A stretch of 64,000 nucleotides of DNA from JBCFBK01 sp038562555 (GTDB lineage: Bacteria > Bacteroidota > Bacteroidia > Bacteroidales > Prolixibacteraceae): assembly GCA_038562555.1 (NCBI GenBank), contig JBCFBK010000003.1, positions 1 to 64,000 on the forward strand, given 5' to 3'. Positions 1-9,064 of the stretch are shown piece after piece. Each line of letters begins with the position of its first letter. The first letter of the stretch is position 1. A model generated the notes under the pieces. That model searched no databases and had not been told where the DNA came from. It saw only the letters and a list, made by a program, of their open reading frames with translations. The translations under genes were made by a program, and so were the position numbers.

Positions 1-993
1 GATGAAGCAAACAGAAAAACATTCCGCGAAATTGAAGTCGCGTTCAATACCTCAGAGATTATTCTGGACCCGGAAAAATTTGATCCGTCGGTCGCTTATC
101 CCCGACTTCGATTCAAACTGAAGCGAAAGCGTTTGGTTGTCATTTCTGCAAACAGGATAAAGCGATTTGCAGGTTACGCGGCGACTGCAGTAATTGCCAT
201 TGGACTGACCTGGTTTGCACAGCATTATTTTTCGCTGCAGCCTGATTTCCTCGAACCAGGACAGCCGGTTTACCAAAGTGTGGAAACACCTGCCGGTGCA
301 AAGAGCCTGATTACCCTGGAGGACGGAACCCGGGTGTGGCTGAATGCCAAAAGCAAGCTTGTTTACCCGACTCATTTTGCCGGTCACTCCAGAGAAGTTC
401 AATTGGAGGGGGAAGGATATTTTGATGTGGCGAAAGACAAGTCAAAACCTTTTAACGTAAAGACGTCGCACCTAAACATTCATGTTTTGGGAACGGTGTT
501 TAACCTGAAGTCATATCCGGCGGAGGGTCTGATCGAGGCGACGCTGGTCGAAGGCAAAATCACGATGAACAGACTCACGGGCGAAAATCAGGAGAAACAA
601 CTTCTTGAACTAAAACCGTATCAACAGGCTACATTTATAAAAAAAGAAGGATTTCTGACCGCGGATGAGGCCGCTGCCGCCAATATTTCGCCAGATGAAG
701 CCAATCTTCGCTCCAAAGAGCATTTAGTGGTCGCGGAGCATATCGATCCCGGTACTGTAGCGGCATGGAAAGACAACAAGCTGGTCTTTAAGAATGAGAC
801 ATTCGAAAGTATCGCGCTGAAGCTTGAACGGACCTATGATGCGAAAATCATATTTGAAGATGAAGCTGTTAAGCATTATCGTTTTTCGGGCGTTTTTTCG
901 GAGATCAGTATTAACGAGGCACTTAAGGCGCTTCAGTTTTCGTCTGGTTTTAGCTTTAAAATAGAACATCGCACCATATTAATCAGGAGATGA
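1..993 (+). CDS. FecR family anti-sigma factor, 5'-truncated by the window edge
   Basis: The frame is open from base 1 and closes with TGA at 991-993, so about 330 residues of a longer protein are visible; a TTG at 133 is not the real start. A single membrane segment is seen near residues 55-75 (GYAATAVIAIGLTWF), followed by the FecR core with its DGTRVWLNAKSKL motif and a GEGYFDV motif, then a C-terminal DUF4974-type region that ends about 90 bases before susC. In Bacteroidota such proteins sit in the inner membrane, hold an ECF sigma factor, and release it when the cognate SusC/TonB receptor is loaded. The sigma gene should lie just left of the window. It probably controls the susC/susD pair that follows. 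Confidence 0.93.
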   Translation, partial: DEANRKTFREIEVAFNTSEIILDPEKFDPSVAYPRLRFKLKRKRLVVISANRIKRFAGYAATAVIAIGLTWFAQHYFSLQPDFLEPGQPVYQSVETPAGAKSLITLEDGTRVWLNAKSKLVYPTHFAGHSREVQLEGEGYFDVAKDKSKPFNVKTSHLNIHVLGTVFNLKSYPAEGLIEATLVEGKITMNRLTGENQEKQLLELKPYQQATFIKKEGFLTADEAAAANISPDEANLRSKEHLVVAEHIDPGTVAAWKDNKLVFKNETFESIALKLERTYDAKIIFEDEAVKHYRFSGVFSEISINEALKALQFSSGFSFKIEHRTILIRR

Positions 994-1011
994 GGCCTAT
1001 GAAAAAAAAAT

Positions 1012-1044
1012 GAACCGGCAATTTGTTGCAGAAATTACCGGTTC
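1012..1044. other. Imperfect hairpin between fecR and susC
   Basis: GAACCGG (1012-1018) pairs with CCGGTTC (1038-1044), and AATTT/AAATT extends the stem past one C/A mismatch. A run of nine A precedes it and no T run follows, so it is not a standard plus-strand terminator; on the minus strand it would be followed by a T run, but no minus-strand gene ends here. It may act as a processing or attenuation structure that separates fecR from susC expression. Confidence 0.4.
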
Positions 1045-1084
1045 CGAAATAGTAAATGTTTAATAACTAATTCAGTACAAAAGT

Positions 1085-4000
1085 ATGAAAAAAAATCGAT
1101 CCGTTTTCCTTTTCGCAAAAAGGAAAGCCACAAAACTTTGGTTTATGATCAGGTGGATAGCTTTTTTTATGTTTCTGTCTATCCTGCACGTATCGGGTGC
1201 AGCTTTTTCGCAAGGGACGATCAGTATATCGCAAAAAAATGTAACGATCCGGCAGGCGCTGAGTGAAATTGAGCGGAATACGAGTTTCAAATTCCTGTAC
1301 CGCAACGAAAATTTTGACGTGGGGAAAGTGATCAGTATCGATGTTCAGGACGCTGATATTGAATCTGTTTTGAAAACGATATTTGCAGGACAGGAATTTT
1401 CGTACCAGATTTTCGGGAACAATGTAATTGCCCTGAATGTCAAAAGTAATCAGCAGCAGGATCGTAAAATTACGGGAAAAGTCACCGATGCTTCCGGCGC
1501 CCCGCTGCCAGGCGTTTCGGTGGTGATTAAGAGCACCACGCAAGGAACCGTTACCGATGCAGACGGGAATTATTCTCTTTCAGGTGTTCCCGCCGGCGCG
1601 AGCCTGGTGTTTTCGTTCGTGGGGATGAAACAACAGGAAGTTCCGGTTTCGGGACAAACGGCTGTCATCGTGATGGAAGATGACGCGGTAGGTATCGATG
1701 AGGTTGTCGTTACCGCTTTGGGCATCAGCAGGGACAAAAAGACACTTACCTATGCCACCCGGCAAATGAGCGGAGATAATTTGAATAATGCCCGGGAAAT
1801 AAATATTTCCAGCGCTTTGCAGGGGAGAGTGGCGGGGATTAACATCAACAGTACCAACTCAGGTCCGGGCGGATCCAGCAGGCTTGTATTGCGCGGCGAT
1901 AAATCGTTGTTGGGGAACAACCAGCCACTGATTGTTCTTGATGGTGTACCGGTCGATAATACCTCCGATGCGAACGCTGAAACTTCGTATGGTGCGCGGG
2001 ATAAGGGAGATGGTCTTTCGAATATCAATTCAGACGACATTGAATCGCTTACCGTGCTTCCCGGTCCGGCAGCCGCTGCCTTATATGGTTCTGCAGCAAG
2101 CAACGGTGTTCTGATCATCAACACAAAAAAAGGAACAGGAACAAAACGTCGTGTTGACTTTTCAAGTTCATTGGTGGTTTCAACACCCCGGATCTATCCG
2201 AAGTTTCAGAACACATACGGACAAGGCATTGGCGGCGCCTTCCTCAGCAACAGTGAATACAGTTGGGGACCGAAAATGACCGGTCAGATGGTAACCGACT
2301 GGACCGGGGAGTCGCAGGCATTAACACCTCAACGGAATAATGTAAGGGATTTTTTCCGGACCGGAACGGAGTTCATGAACACGTTGGCTGTCACTTCGGG
2401 TCATACCTATGCTTCATACACAAACACCACGAGCAAAGGAATTATCCCTAATAATGAGTATAACCGGCACAACTTCAATATCCGCGAAACCTTTGAGCTG
2501 GCAAAAGGTTTAACAGTCGATGCCAGGCTGACCTGGATGCTTGAAGACGACTCCAACCGGCAGTCGACAGGCCAAAGGAATTTTGCCGTCAGCAGCCTCT
2601 ATCAGATGCCCCGAAGTATCCGGCTTCATGATGTAAGGAATTATGAATCGATTGTCAATAATGAACGTGTTCAGAAGTTCTGGAACCCCGGCTCATTCAC
2701 GCTCCAGAATCCTTACTGGTCGGTCTACCGCAACCTGTATGAACGGACCAGACGACGGTTGATGGGCATGGTGTCGCTGAAGTACCAGATCACCCCTGCG
2801 TTAAGCGCCCAGCTAAGAGGCAGTGCCGATTATTACAACGATACCGGAGAAGAAAAGGATTATAATAACACCTACTGGGTCGAAACGCCCGGGCAAGGCA
2901 ACTACATCGTGGAAAAGTCATCGAACCGTCTGCTGACCGGTGACGCTTTACTCACCTTTGTAAAAGATATTTCTCCTGCCTTCAATCTGAATATCAATGC
3001 CGGGGCAAGTATTGAACGAACAGACTTCGAAACGACTTTGACAGAAAACAACGGACTGGTTATCCCCAACGTTTTCTCACTCAACAACGCCATCGGGCTG
3101 AGCACACAGCAAAACATGAGCAGGAGCGAAAAACACAGCGTCTATGGTGCGGCTCAGATCGGATTTAAAAATTTTGCTTTTTTAAATGTGACTGGTCGCA
3201 ATGACTGGAATTCAACCCTGCCCAAAGATAACCTTTCGTATTTTTATCCTTCAATTGGCGCAAATCTCATTATCAGCGAAGTGCTTGAGCTTCCTGAGGC
3301 CATATCGTTTATTAAGCTGAGAGGTACCTATGCCGTTGTTGCAAACGGGACCGGTTTTGATTCCTACAGGACTCCCCGGTACGAATACCGGTCGGGTGGA
3401 AACAGTATTTTTATGTACAGCGACGGTACCCGGTATCTGGAAGAACTGAAGCCGGAGACAACACGTTCGTGGGAGGGTGGTCTTGAACTGAACCTATGGA
3501 AAAACAGACTCGGAATAGACGTATCGGTTTATAAATCAAATACCGACAACCAGATCCTGACGATCCCTATGTCGAGCACCAGCGGCTACCTGAGACGTAT
3601 TATCAATGCCGGGGAAATAGAAAATAAGGGGGCAGAAGTGACCATCAACAGCAAACCTTTTTCCTCGCGCGAATTCTCGTGGGACTTAGGCGTCACTTTT
3701 AGCAGGAATATCAATGAGATCCGGGAGCTAAGCCCCGAAAACGAAAAGCTGATCCTGGTCTGGGACCGCATGGCAAATATTACTGCGTACGTAGGCGGAA
3801 AATTCAGCGACCTTTGGGTCTCAGACTTCATACGCGATGAACAGGGCCGGATCATCGTCGATAACTCCGGCGTTCCGTTGACAGGCGAAAAGGAATATTA
3901 TGCAGGAAACCCGAATCCCGATTGGAGAGCGGGCATGATGAATACCTTCCGCTATAAAAAAATTTCTGTTTCTGCCTTGATCGATATCCGGCACGGCGGG

Positions 4001-4441
4001 GTGATCCTTTCCCATACAGAAGCCATGTTGTCATACGCCGGAGCATCACAGAATACGCTGAAGAACAGGGAATCGGAATTTGTTGTTCCCAATTCGGTTT
4101 TTGAAGACGGCACGCCGAATAATATTCCGGTTTCGGCCGAAACCTACTGGAAAACGATCGGGGGAGGTTACCCCGTGGGAAGCCAGTTCATTTATGACGC
4201 GAGTAATATCCGGCTGAGGGAATTAAGTTTAAATTACGCCTTGCCGGATTATCTTACAAAAGGGCTTGTTAAAGGTGCTACCATCAGTTTTATCGGGCGG
4301 AACCTGTTTTTCATATCCAATAAAGCCAAAGTTGTTGACCCCGAAGCGGCCTCGCTCGGTACGGGGAACGCCCAGGGAATTGAGTACAGTTCAAACCCGG
4401 GACTGCGGAGCTATGGATTTCAACTGCGTTTAAACTTCTAA
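1085..4441 (+). CDS. SusC/RagA-type TonB-dependent outer membrane transporter with STN domain
   Basis: This 1118-residue protein is a TonB-dependent outer membrane channel that imports bound oligomers together with a SusD lipoprotein. A long signal peptide ends near residue 42 (after GAAFS). Next come an STN (secretin/TonB short N-terminal) domain at about 45-110, a carboxypeptidase-regulatory-like beta-sandwich at about 127-200 (KITGKVTDASGAPLPGVSV), a plug at about 205-345 and a large beta-barrel ending in an aromatic residue (RLNF), as usual for BAM substrates. The STN domain marks it as a transducer type that signals to a FecR anti-sigma factor, which fits the fecR gene 91 bases upstream. 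susD starts 12 bases after its stop. The substrate cannot be read from the sequence, and no hydrolase accompanies the pair. Confidence 0.96.
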   Translation: MKKNRSVFLFAKRKATKLWFMIRWIAFFMFLSILHVSGAAFSQGTISISQKNVTIRQALSEIERNTSFKFLYRNENFDVGKVISIDVQDADIESVLKTIFAGQEFSYQIFGNNVIALNVKSNQQQDRKITGKVTDASGAPLPGVSVVIKSTTQGTVTDADGNYSLSGVPAGASLVFSFVGMKQQEVPVSGQTAVIVMEDDAVGIDEVVVTALGISRDKKTLTYATRQMSGDNLNNAREINISSALQGRVAGININSTNSGPGGSSRLVLRGDKSLLGNNQPLIVLDGVPVDNTSDANAETSYGARDKGDGLSNINSDDIESLTVLPGPAAAALYGSAASNGVLIINTKKGTGTKRRVDFSSSLVVSTPRIYPKFQNTYGQGIGGAFLSNSEYSWGPKMTGQMVTDWTGESQALTPQRNNVRDFFRTGTEFMNTLAVTSGHTYASYTNTTSKGIIPNNEYNRHNFNIRETFELAKGLTVDARLTWMLEDDSNRQSTGQRNFAVSSLYQMPRSIRLHDVRNYESIVNNERVQKFWNPGSFTLQNPYWSVYRNLYERTRRRLMGMVSLKYQITPALSAQLRGSADYYNDTGEEKDYNNTYWVETPGQGNYIVEKSSNRLLTGDALLTFVKDISPAFNLNINAGASIERTDFETTLTENNGLVIPNVFSLNNAIGLSTQQNMSRSEKHSVYGAAQIGFKNFAFLNVTGRNDWNSTLPKDNLSYFYPSIGANLIISEVLELPEAISFIKLRGTYAVVANGTGFDSYRTPRYEYRSGGNSIFMYSDGTRYLEELKPETTRSWEGGLELNLWKNRLGIDVSVYKSNTDNQILTIPMSSTSGYLRRIINAGEIENKGAEVTINSKPFSSREFSWDLGVTFSRNINEIRELSPENEKLILVWDRMANITAYVGGKFSDLWVSDFIRDEQGRIIVDNSGVPLTGEKEYYAGNPNPDWRAGMMNTFRYKKISVSALIDIRHGGVILSHTEAMLSYAGASQNTLKNRESEFVVPNSVFEDGTPNNIPVSAETYWKTIGGGYPVGSQFIYDASNIRLRELSLNYALPDYLTKGLVKGATISFIGRNLFFISNKAKVVDPEAASLGTGNAQGIEYSSNPGLRSYGFQLRLNF

Positions 4442-4453
4442 AACTATCGTATC

Positions 4454-5992
4454 ATGATGAAAAAATATCGTTTTATCCCGGCGATTTTGTTTGCCACCAT
4501 GTTGTTGGGCTGTACCGGTAATTTCGAAGAAATTAACACCGACGAAACAAAAATCGAGGAAATGAATCTCGAAAATATCGCCTTCTTTTTTGCCAACGCG
4601 GTAAACTATGGAAGTATTCAGGATATCGGTACTTATAACATTATTCCCCAATGGCATCAGGACTTTTGGGTACAGTACTTTACTCCGGTGGGAACCAGTC
4701 CGACCGACCGGTTTGATGTCCTTCAATGGTTCTTCTTTCATTGGGACGGGATCTATTATCACACCCTGCCGCATTTGAATAAAATCATCGAGATTACGGA
4801 AGGAGTCGATATGCCGGCCAATGCGGTGGCCAAGGTCTGGAAAGTTTATTCCATGCATATCCTGACCGATTTATATGGCCCCGTTCCTTATTTTGAAGCA
4901 GGCAAAGGGGAGCTAAGGACTTCTTACGACAGCCAGGAAGAAGTATATAACGATTTCTTCGTTTTACTGGATGAAGCGGTGACCGGACTCAAAGAGGCTG
5001 ATCCCGGCGCAAGACCTTTTGGCGATGAAGACGTGATTTACAGCGGAGATCCCGGCAAATGGATCAAATTCGCCAACTCACTCCGCCTGAGGCTGGCCCT
5101 GAGGATTTCGTATGTAAACCCGGCCAAAGCGAAGACTGAAGCAGAAAAGGCGGTTGCCGGCGGTGTCATGACCGATGTGGCTGACGATGCCATGATCAGG
5201 GTGTCGCCCACTTCGCAAAATCCACTGAATTTTATTGCGGCCTGGAACAGCATGTGTATGAGCGGTGCCATGGAAAGTTACATGAAAGGCTATAATGATC
5301 CCAGAATGCAGGAGTATTATAGTCCCAATGCGAATGGTTTGTATCATGGTATTCCCAACGGATTGGTGGAACGGGACTGGACCCTTCAGCCATACAAAAC
5401 GATGGACTCCCTGAATAATTGCGGCCCGCGTTTTTCACCCGATCTGATGAATGAAAATCCCTATTACGTGATGTATGCAGCAGAATCTTATTTTTTACGG
5501 GCCGAAGGTGCTCTGAATAACTGGAATATGGGTGGATCGGCTAAGGACCTTTATGAACAGGGTATCCGGACTTCCATGCGGCAGTGGGGCATAAGCGCAG
5601 CAGCAAGGATAAATGATTACATCAGTAACACAGCCACGCCGGTTCCTTTGAACGATTATTTCAACACGCCGGCTGTCAGCGATATCCCTGTTGCGTTCAG
5701 CGCTGATCCTGCCATCCAGCTTCAGCAGATCATGACACAAAAGTGGCTGGCCCTGTTCCCGGATGCCTGCGAATCATGGTCGGAATTGAGACGCACCGGT
5801 TTTCCCGAACTCTACCCGATAAAAACGTCAAGTAATCCTGATGTGGCTCCAAATTCGATGATCAGGAGGATACCTTTTGTAAGCACGGAAAGGGACATGA
5901 ACGCAGAGGCAGTTTTGGAAGCGACAACGTTATTGGGCCCGGGCGGCGATAAAGCCGGCACCCGGGTATGGTGGAACGTTTCCCGGCAGTAG
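4454..5992 (+). CDS. SusD/RagB-family nutrient-binding outer membrane lipoprotein
   Basis: 512 residues with a lipoprotein signal peptide: hydrophobic stretch at 7-18 and lipobox LLGC, giving an acylated Cys at residue 20. The body has the SusD-like helical (TPR-type) N-terminal half and the typical C-terminal end, where residues near 430-450 (QKWLALFPDACESWSELRR) carry the motif shared by SusD-like family 2 proteins. It should cap the SusC channel and bind the substrate at the cell surface. It follows susC by 12 bases and is surely cotranscribed with it. Start chosen at the first of two adjacent ATG codons. No surface glycan-binding protein or enzyme gene follows, so the locus is a minimal SusCD pair. 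Confidence 0.95.
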   Translation: MMKKYRFIPAILFATMLLGCTGNFEEINTDETKIEEMNLENIAFFFANAVNYGSIQDIGTYNIIPQWHQDFWVQYFTPVGTSPTDRFDVLQWFFFHWDGIYYHTLPHLNKIIEITEGVDMPANAVAKVWKVYSMHILTDLYGPVPYFEAGKGELRTSYDSQEEVYNDFFVLLDEAVTGLKEADPGARPFGDEDVIYSGDPGKWIKFANSLRLRLALRISYVNPAKAKTEAEKAVAGGVMTDVADDAMIRVSPTSQNPLNFIAAWNSMCMSGAMESYMKGYNDPRMQEYYSPNANGLYHGIPNGLVERDWTLQPYKTMDSLNNCGPRFSPDLMNENPYYVMYAAESYFLRAEGALNNWNMGGSAKDLYEQGIRTSMRQWGISAAARINDYISNTATPVPLNDYFNTPAVSDIPVAFSADPAIQLQQIMTQKWLALFPDACESWSELRRTGFPELYPIKTSSNPDVAPNSMIRRIPFVSTERDMNAEAVLEATTLLGPGGDKAGTRVWWNVSRQ

Positions 5993-6106
5993 TAATACGC
6001 CGGGTTTTCAACAAAGGCATGAAACAGCAGGGGGTTATTTCTTTCCCGCTTCCGGATTGAGATAGTCTCCTGCCTGATTTCCAGGACAGTGACTTGAGCT
6101 ATTCCC

Positions 6107-7438
6107 TTACAGCAAATCGCTGGCCAGCTCAGCCAGATAGCTCCGCTCGCCTTTTACCAGGTTCACATGGGAGAACAATTCCTGCTTCCGCATTTTGTCG
6201 GTCATATAGGCCAGGCCGTTTGACTTCATATCCAGGTAGGGTGAATCGATCTGCTGGAGGTCGCCTGTAAAGACCATTTTAGTGCCTTCTCCGGCTCGGG
6301 TGATAATCGTCTTAATTTCGTGCGGGGTCAGATTTTGCGCTTCATCGACGATGAAATAGGCGTTCGAAAGACTTCGTCCGCGAATATAGGCCAGCGGCGT
6401 GATAATAAGCCGTTCCTCCTTAAGGAGTTCGTCAATTTTCAGGAATTCCGGACTGCGCTGATTAAAGACGTGCTTAATGACCGTCAGGTTATCAAACAGA
6501 GGTTGCATATAAGGGCTGATCTTTTCGGAGGCATCACCAGGCAGGTAGCCCAGATCTTTATTGCTGAGCGCAACAATCGGGCGTGCCAGCAGGATCTGTT
6601 CATACAGCTTGTTTTGTTCAAGGGCTGCGGCCAATGCCAAAAGCGTCTTTCCGGTACCGGCTTTACCGGTCAGGGAAACCAGCTTAATGTCGGGATTCAA
6701 CAATGAATTCAAGCTGAAAGTCTGTTCTGCATTCCGTGGCTTTATCCCGTATGCGGTTTTCTTTTCAACCCGGACCATCCGTTTGGTAACACTGTCAAAG
6801 CGTCCAAGTACGCTCGATTTATTTCCTTTGAGAATGTAATATTCATTGGCTATTGGCGTGCCGGGCAATTTAACCCCCTCGAGGGAAAAGGATCCTTCAT
6901 TATACAGCGCATCAATGAGCTGGTCATTAAAACCATCCAGATCGGTGATAGACTTTTCGAAAACATGCGGGTCCTTAATTTTGTCATTTTTATAATCTTC
7001 AGAGAGGATCCCCAGCGACTTGGCTTTCATGCGCAGGTTGATGTCCTTCGAAACCAGAATGGTGCTTCGCTTTGGATTATCTTTCGTGATATAATCGGCA
7101 ATAGCCAAAATGCGGTGGTCGGGAATATCGTCCTTGAACGACTGTTTTATGGCTTCGGAGAAGGGCTTTCCGGTGGCAATGATCAGTTTGCCAAGATCAG
7201 CCCCGAGTTTAATTCCCCCGTTAAATGATTGTTCACCAACAATACTGTCGAGTATCCTTACAAATTCCCTTGCCTGAAAGTTAATGGGATCGTTTCCCTT
7301 CTTAAATTTGTCAAGTTCTTCCAGTACCGTTATCGGAAGAATGATATCATTATCTTTGAACTGGTAAATACAGGTATGATCGTGAAGAATTACATTTGTA
7401 TCCAGCACGAAAATTTTAGTAAGCTTCCGCGTTGCCAT
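6107..7438 (-). CDS. PhoH-family ATPase with N-terminal PIN domain (YlaK type)
   Basis: 443 residues. Residues 1-150 form a PIN-type RNase fold that opens with KIFVLDTNVILHD and keeps acidic residues expected in the active site. Residues 230-443 form a PhoH P-loop ATPase, with Walker A GKAGTGKT near 255 and Walker B FIVDEAQN near 365, followed by the sensor-like FTGDLQQID. PIN-PhoH fusions are thought to couple RNA unwinding to cleavage; the physiological target is not known. The length matches the family. It is convergent with susD (114 bases between stops, no clear terminator seen) and divergent from folC. Confidence 0.93.
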   Translation of the reverse strand: MATRKLTKIFVLDTNVILHDHTCIYQFKDNDIILPITVLEELDKFKKGNDPINFQAREFVRILDSIVGEQSFNGGIKLGADLGKLIIATGKPFSEAIKQSFKDDIPDHRILAIADYITKDNPKRSTILVSKDINLRMKAKSLGILSEDYKNDKIKDPHVFEKSITDLDGFNDQLIDALYNEGSFSLEGVKLPGTPIANEYYILKGNKSSVLGRFDSVTKRMVRVEKKTAYGIKPRNAEQTFSLNSLLNPDIKLVSLTGKAGTGKTLLALAAALEQNKLYEQILLARPIVALSNKDLGYLPGDASEKISPYMQPLFDNLTVIKHVFNQRSPEFLKIDELLKEERLIITPLAYIRGRSLSNAYFIVDEAQNLTPHEIKTIITRAGEGTKMVFTGDLQQIDSPYLDMKSNGLAYMTDKMRKQELFSHVNLVKGERSYLAELASDLL

Positions 7439-7566
7439 ATCGTTCCTTTTTTAGACAGGTTCTAAAAATAGGTAAAAAACAGACGATTTAGCCTGTATTG
7501 ACCGTTAAAAAGTGTTGAATGTCGAAAAGCTCCGGCCATCACATGCCGGGGAAAAGATTAACATGA

Positions 7567-8868
7567 ATGAATAAATATCCGGAGATCCTTGATTACCTGT
7601 ATCGTCAGCTTCCCATGTTCCAGCGAACCGGTTCTGCTGCATACAAGAATACACTTGACAATACCCGGGCGTTGGATGAGATGTTTGATCATCCGCACCG
7701 GCATTTTAAAACGATACACGTAGCGGGAACGAACGGAAAAGGATCGGTTTCGCACATGCTGGCTTCAGTGCTGCAGGAGTCGGGTTACAGGGTCGGACTG
7801 TACACATCGCCGCATCTGGTCGATTTTCGCGAACGTATTCGTGTAAATGGTGAAATGATCCCCGAAGAGGAAGTCGTTTCGTTCGTGGAGCGTTTTCGGG
7901 AAATGGATGAGGCCGCCACGCTGGAACCCTCCTTTTTTGAGCTGACCGTTGCAATGGCCTTCGAATATTTTAAGAACAGCCGGATCGATATTGCCGTTGT
8001 GGAGGTGGGGCTGGGAGGAAGACTGGATTCGACGAACATTATCACGCCCGAAGTAGCGGTTATTACCAATATCAGTTTAGATCATACTGCTTTACTGGGC
8101 AGTACCATTCCCCTGATTGCCGGAGAGAAGGCCGGTATCATAAAACCGGGGATCCCTGTGGTGATCTCTGAAAGTGACGATGAATATAATGATGTCTTTG
8201 AGAAAAAAGCAGCAGCAGGAGGATCACCCATTGTCTTTGCCGACCGGGAATACCACGCCTCCTATTCCATGATGCTGCCTGAAGGACTGCAGGTATTTAA
8301 TTTCAACAGGCATGGAAATCTGGATTTTCCGGCCTTGCGAACGGACCTGCTGGGCAGCTATCAGCGCAGGAATACAGCGTGTGTCCTGAAGGTGCTCGAA
8401 ATCATGAAAAGCAAAGGGTGGACAATTGACCTTCAGTCCGTTTACCGGGGCATGGAGCGGGTGAAAGCCAACACCGGGCTCCGGGGCCGTTGGGAGATTG
8501 TCGGCGCCAATCCTGCTGTCATCTGCGATACCGGCCATAATGAAGGCGGGATCAGGCTGGTTGTAGACCAACTGCGGAATACGGCCTGGAAAAGACTGCA
8601 TATGGTGTTTGGGATGGTTAACGACAAGGATATTGAAGGTGTGCTGAATCTTTTGTCGCAGGAGGCTTCTTACTATTTTACCCAGGCTGCCATTCCCCGC
8701 GCCATGGACGCGGAATTACTGAAACAAAAAGCAAAATCGGCAGGCCTGGAAGGCAAGTCTTTTTCTTCCGTTAAAGATGCTGTGAATGAGGCGTTAAAAC
8801 AGGCGGAACCTAATGATTTGGTTTTTATCGGGGGTAGTTCTTTTGTCGTGGCTGATTATTTTTCCTAA
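7567..8868 (+). CDS. folC: Bifunctional folylpolyglutamate synthase / dihydrofolate synthase
   Basis: 433 residues of the Mur-ligase superfamily. It joins glutamate to dihydropteroate and further glutamates to folates, using ATP in the cytoplasm. The P-loop HVAGTNGKGSVSH lies near residue 54, the folate-site loop FRERIRVNGE near 89, and the C-terminal ligase domain has CDTGHNEGG (near 321). The ATG at 7567 places the conserved N-terminal YPEILDYLYRQLPMFQR directly at the start; an overlapping ATG at 7563 is out of frame. Divergent from the PhoH gene. Its product feeds the one-carbon pool used by the formimidoyltransferase at 52942-54648. Confidence 0.96.
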   Translation: MNKYPEILDYLYRQLPMFQRTGSAAYKNTLDNTRALDEMFDHPHRHFKTIHVAGTNGKGSVSHMLASVLQESGYRVGLYTSPHLVDFRERIRVNGEMIPEEEVVSFVERFREMDEAATLEPSFFELTVAMAFEYFKNSRIDIAVVEVGLGGRLDSTNIITPEVAVITNISLDHTALLGSTIPLIAGEKAGIIKPGIPVVISESDDEYNDVFEKKAAAGGSPIVFADREYHASYSMMLPEGLQVFNFNRHGNLDFPALRTDLLGSYQRRNTACVLKVLEIMKSKGWTIDLQSVYRGMERVKANTGLRGRWEIVGANPAVICDTGHNEGGIRLVVDQLRNTAWKRLHMVFGMVNDKDIEGVLNLLSQEASYYFTQAAIPRAMDAELLKQKAKSAGLEGKSFSSVKDAVNEALKQAEPNDLVFIGGSSFVVADYFS

Positions 8869-8884
8869 AATTTTTCGCATTCCT

Positions 8885-8914
8885 TTTGACGCAAAAAAAA
8901 AAGATATATATTTG
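8885..8914 (+). promoter_or_regulatory. Bacteroidota-type promoter of tRNA-Val
   Basis: TTTG at 8885-8888 is followed after 18 bases by TATATTTG at 8907-8914, an exact match to the TAnnTTTG -7 box of the Bacteroidota main sigma factor. The predicted start lies about 28 bases before the mature tRNA end at 8950. Confidence 0.75.
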
Positions 8915-8949
8915 CAACGCCTTTGAATAAAGGCAGCGTTCAAAAGAAA

Positions 8950-9024
8950 GGGCGGTTAGCTCAGCTGGTTCAGAGCATCTGGTTTACACCCAGAGGGTCG
9001 GGGGTTCGAATCCCTCACCGCCCA
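8950..9024 (+). tRNA. tRNA-Val (anticodon UAC)
   Basis: A full cloverleaf can be drawn. Acceptor arm GGGCGGT (8950-8956) pairs with ACCGCCC (9017-9023), with discriminator A at 9024. The D arm is GCTC/GAGC, the anticodon arm TCTGG/CCAGA encloses TTTACAC with anticodon TAC, and the T arm GGGGG/CCCTC encloses TTCGAAT. The 3' CCA is not encoded (the next base is C followed by an A run), so maturation depends on a CCA-adding enzyme such as the one at 31800-33215. Confidence 0.97.
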
Positions 9025-9032
9025 CAAAAAAA

Positions 9033-9064
9033 AGCAGCAAATCAATTGGTTTGCTGCTTTTTTT
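9033..9064. terminator. Bidirectional intrinsic terminator between tRNA-Val and the aspartic protease gene
   Basis: AGCAGCAAA (9033-9041) pairs with TTTGCTGCT (9050-9058) around an 8-base loop. A T run follows on the plus strand and an A run precedes it, so it can stop both transcripts. The stop codon of the minus-strand gene lies inside the T run. Confidence 0.85.
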
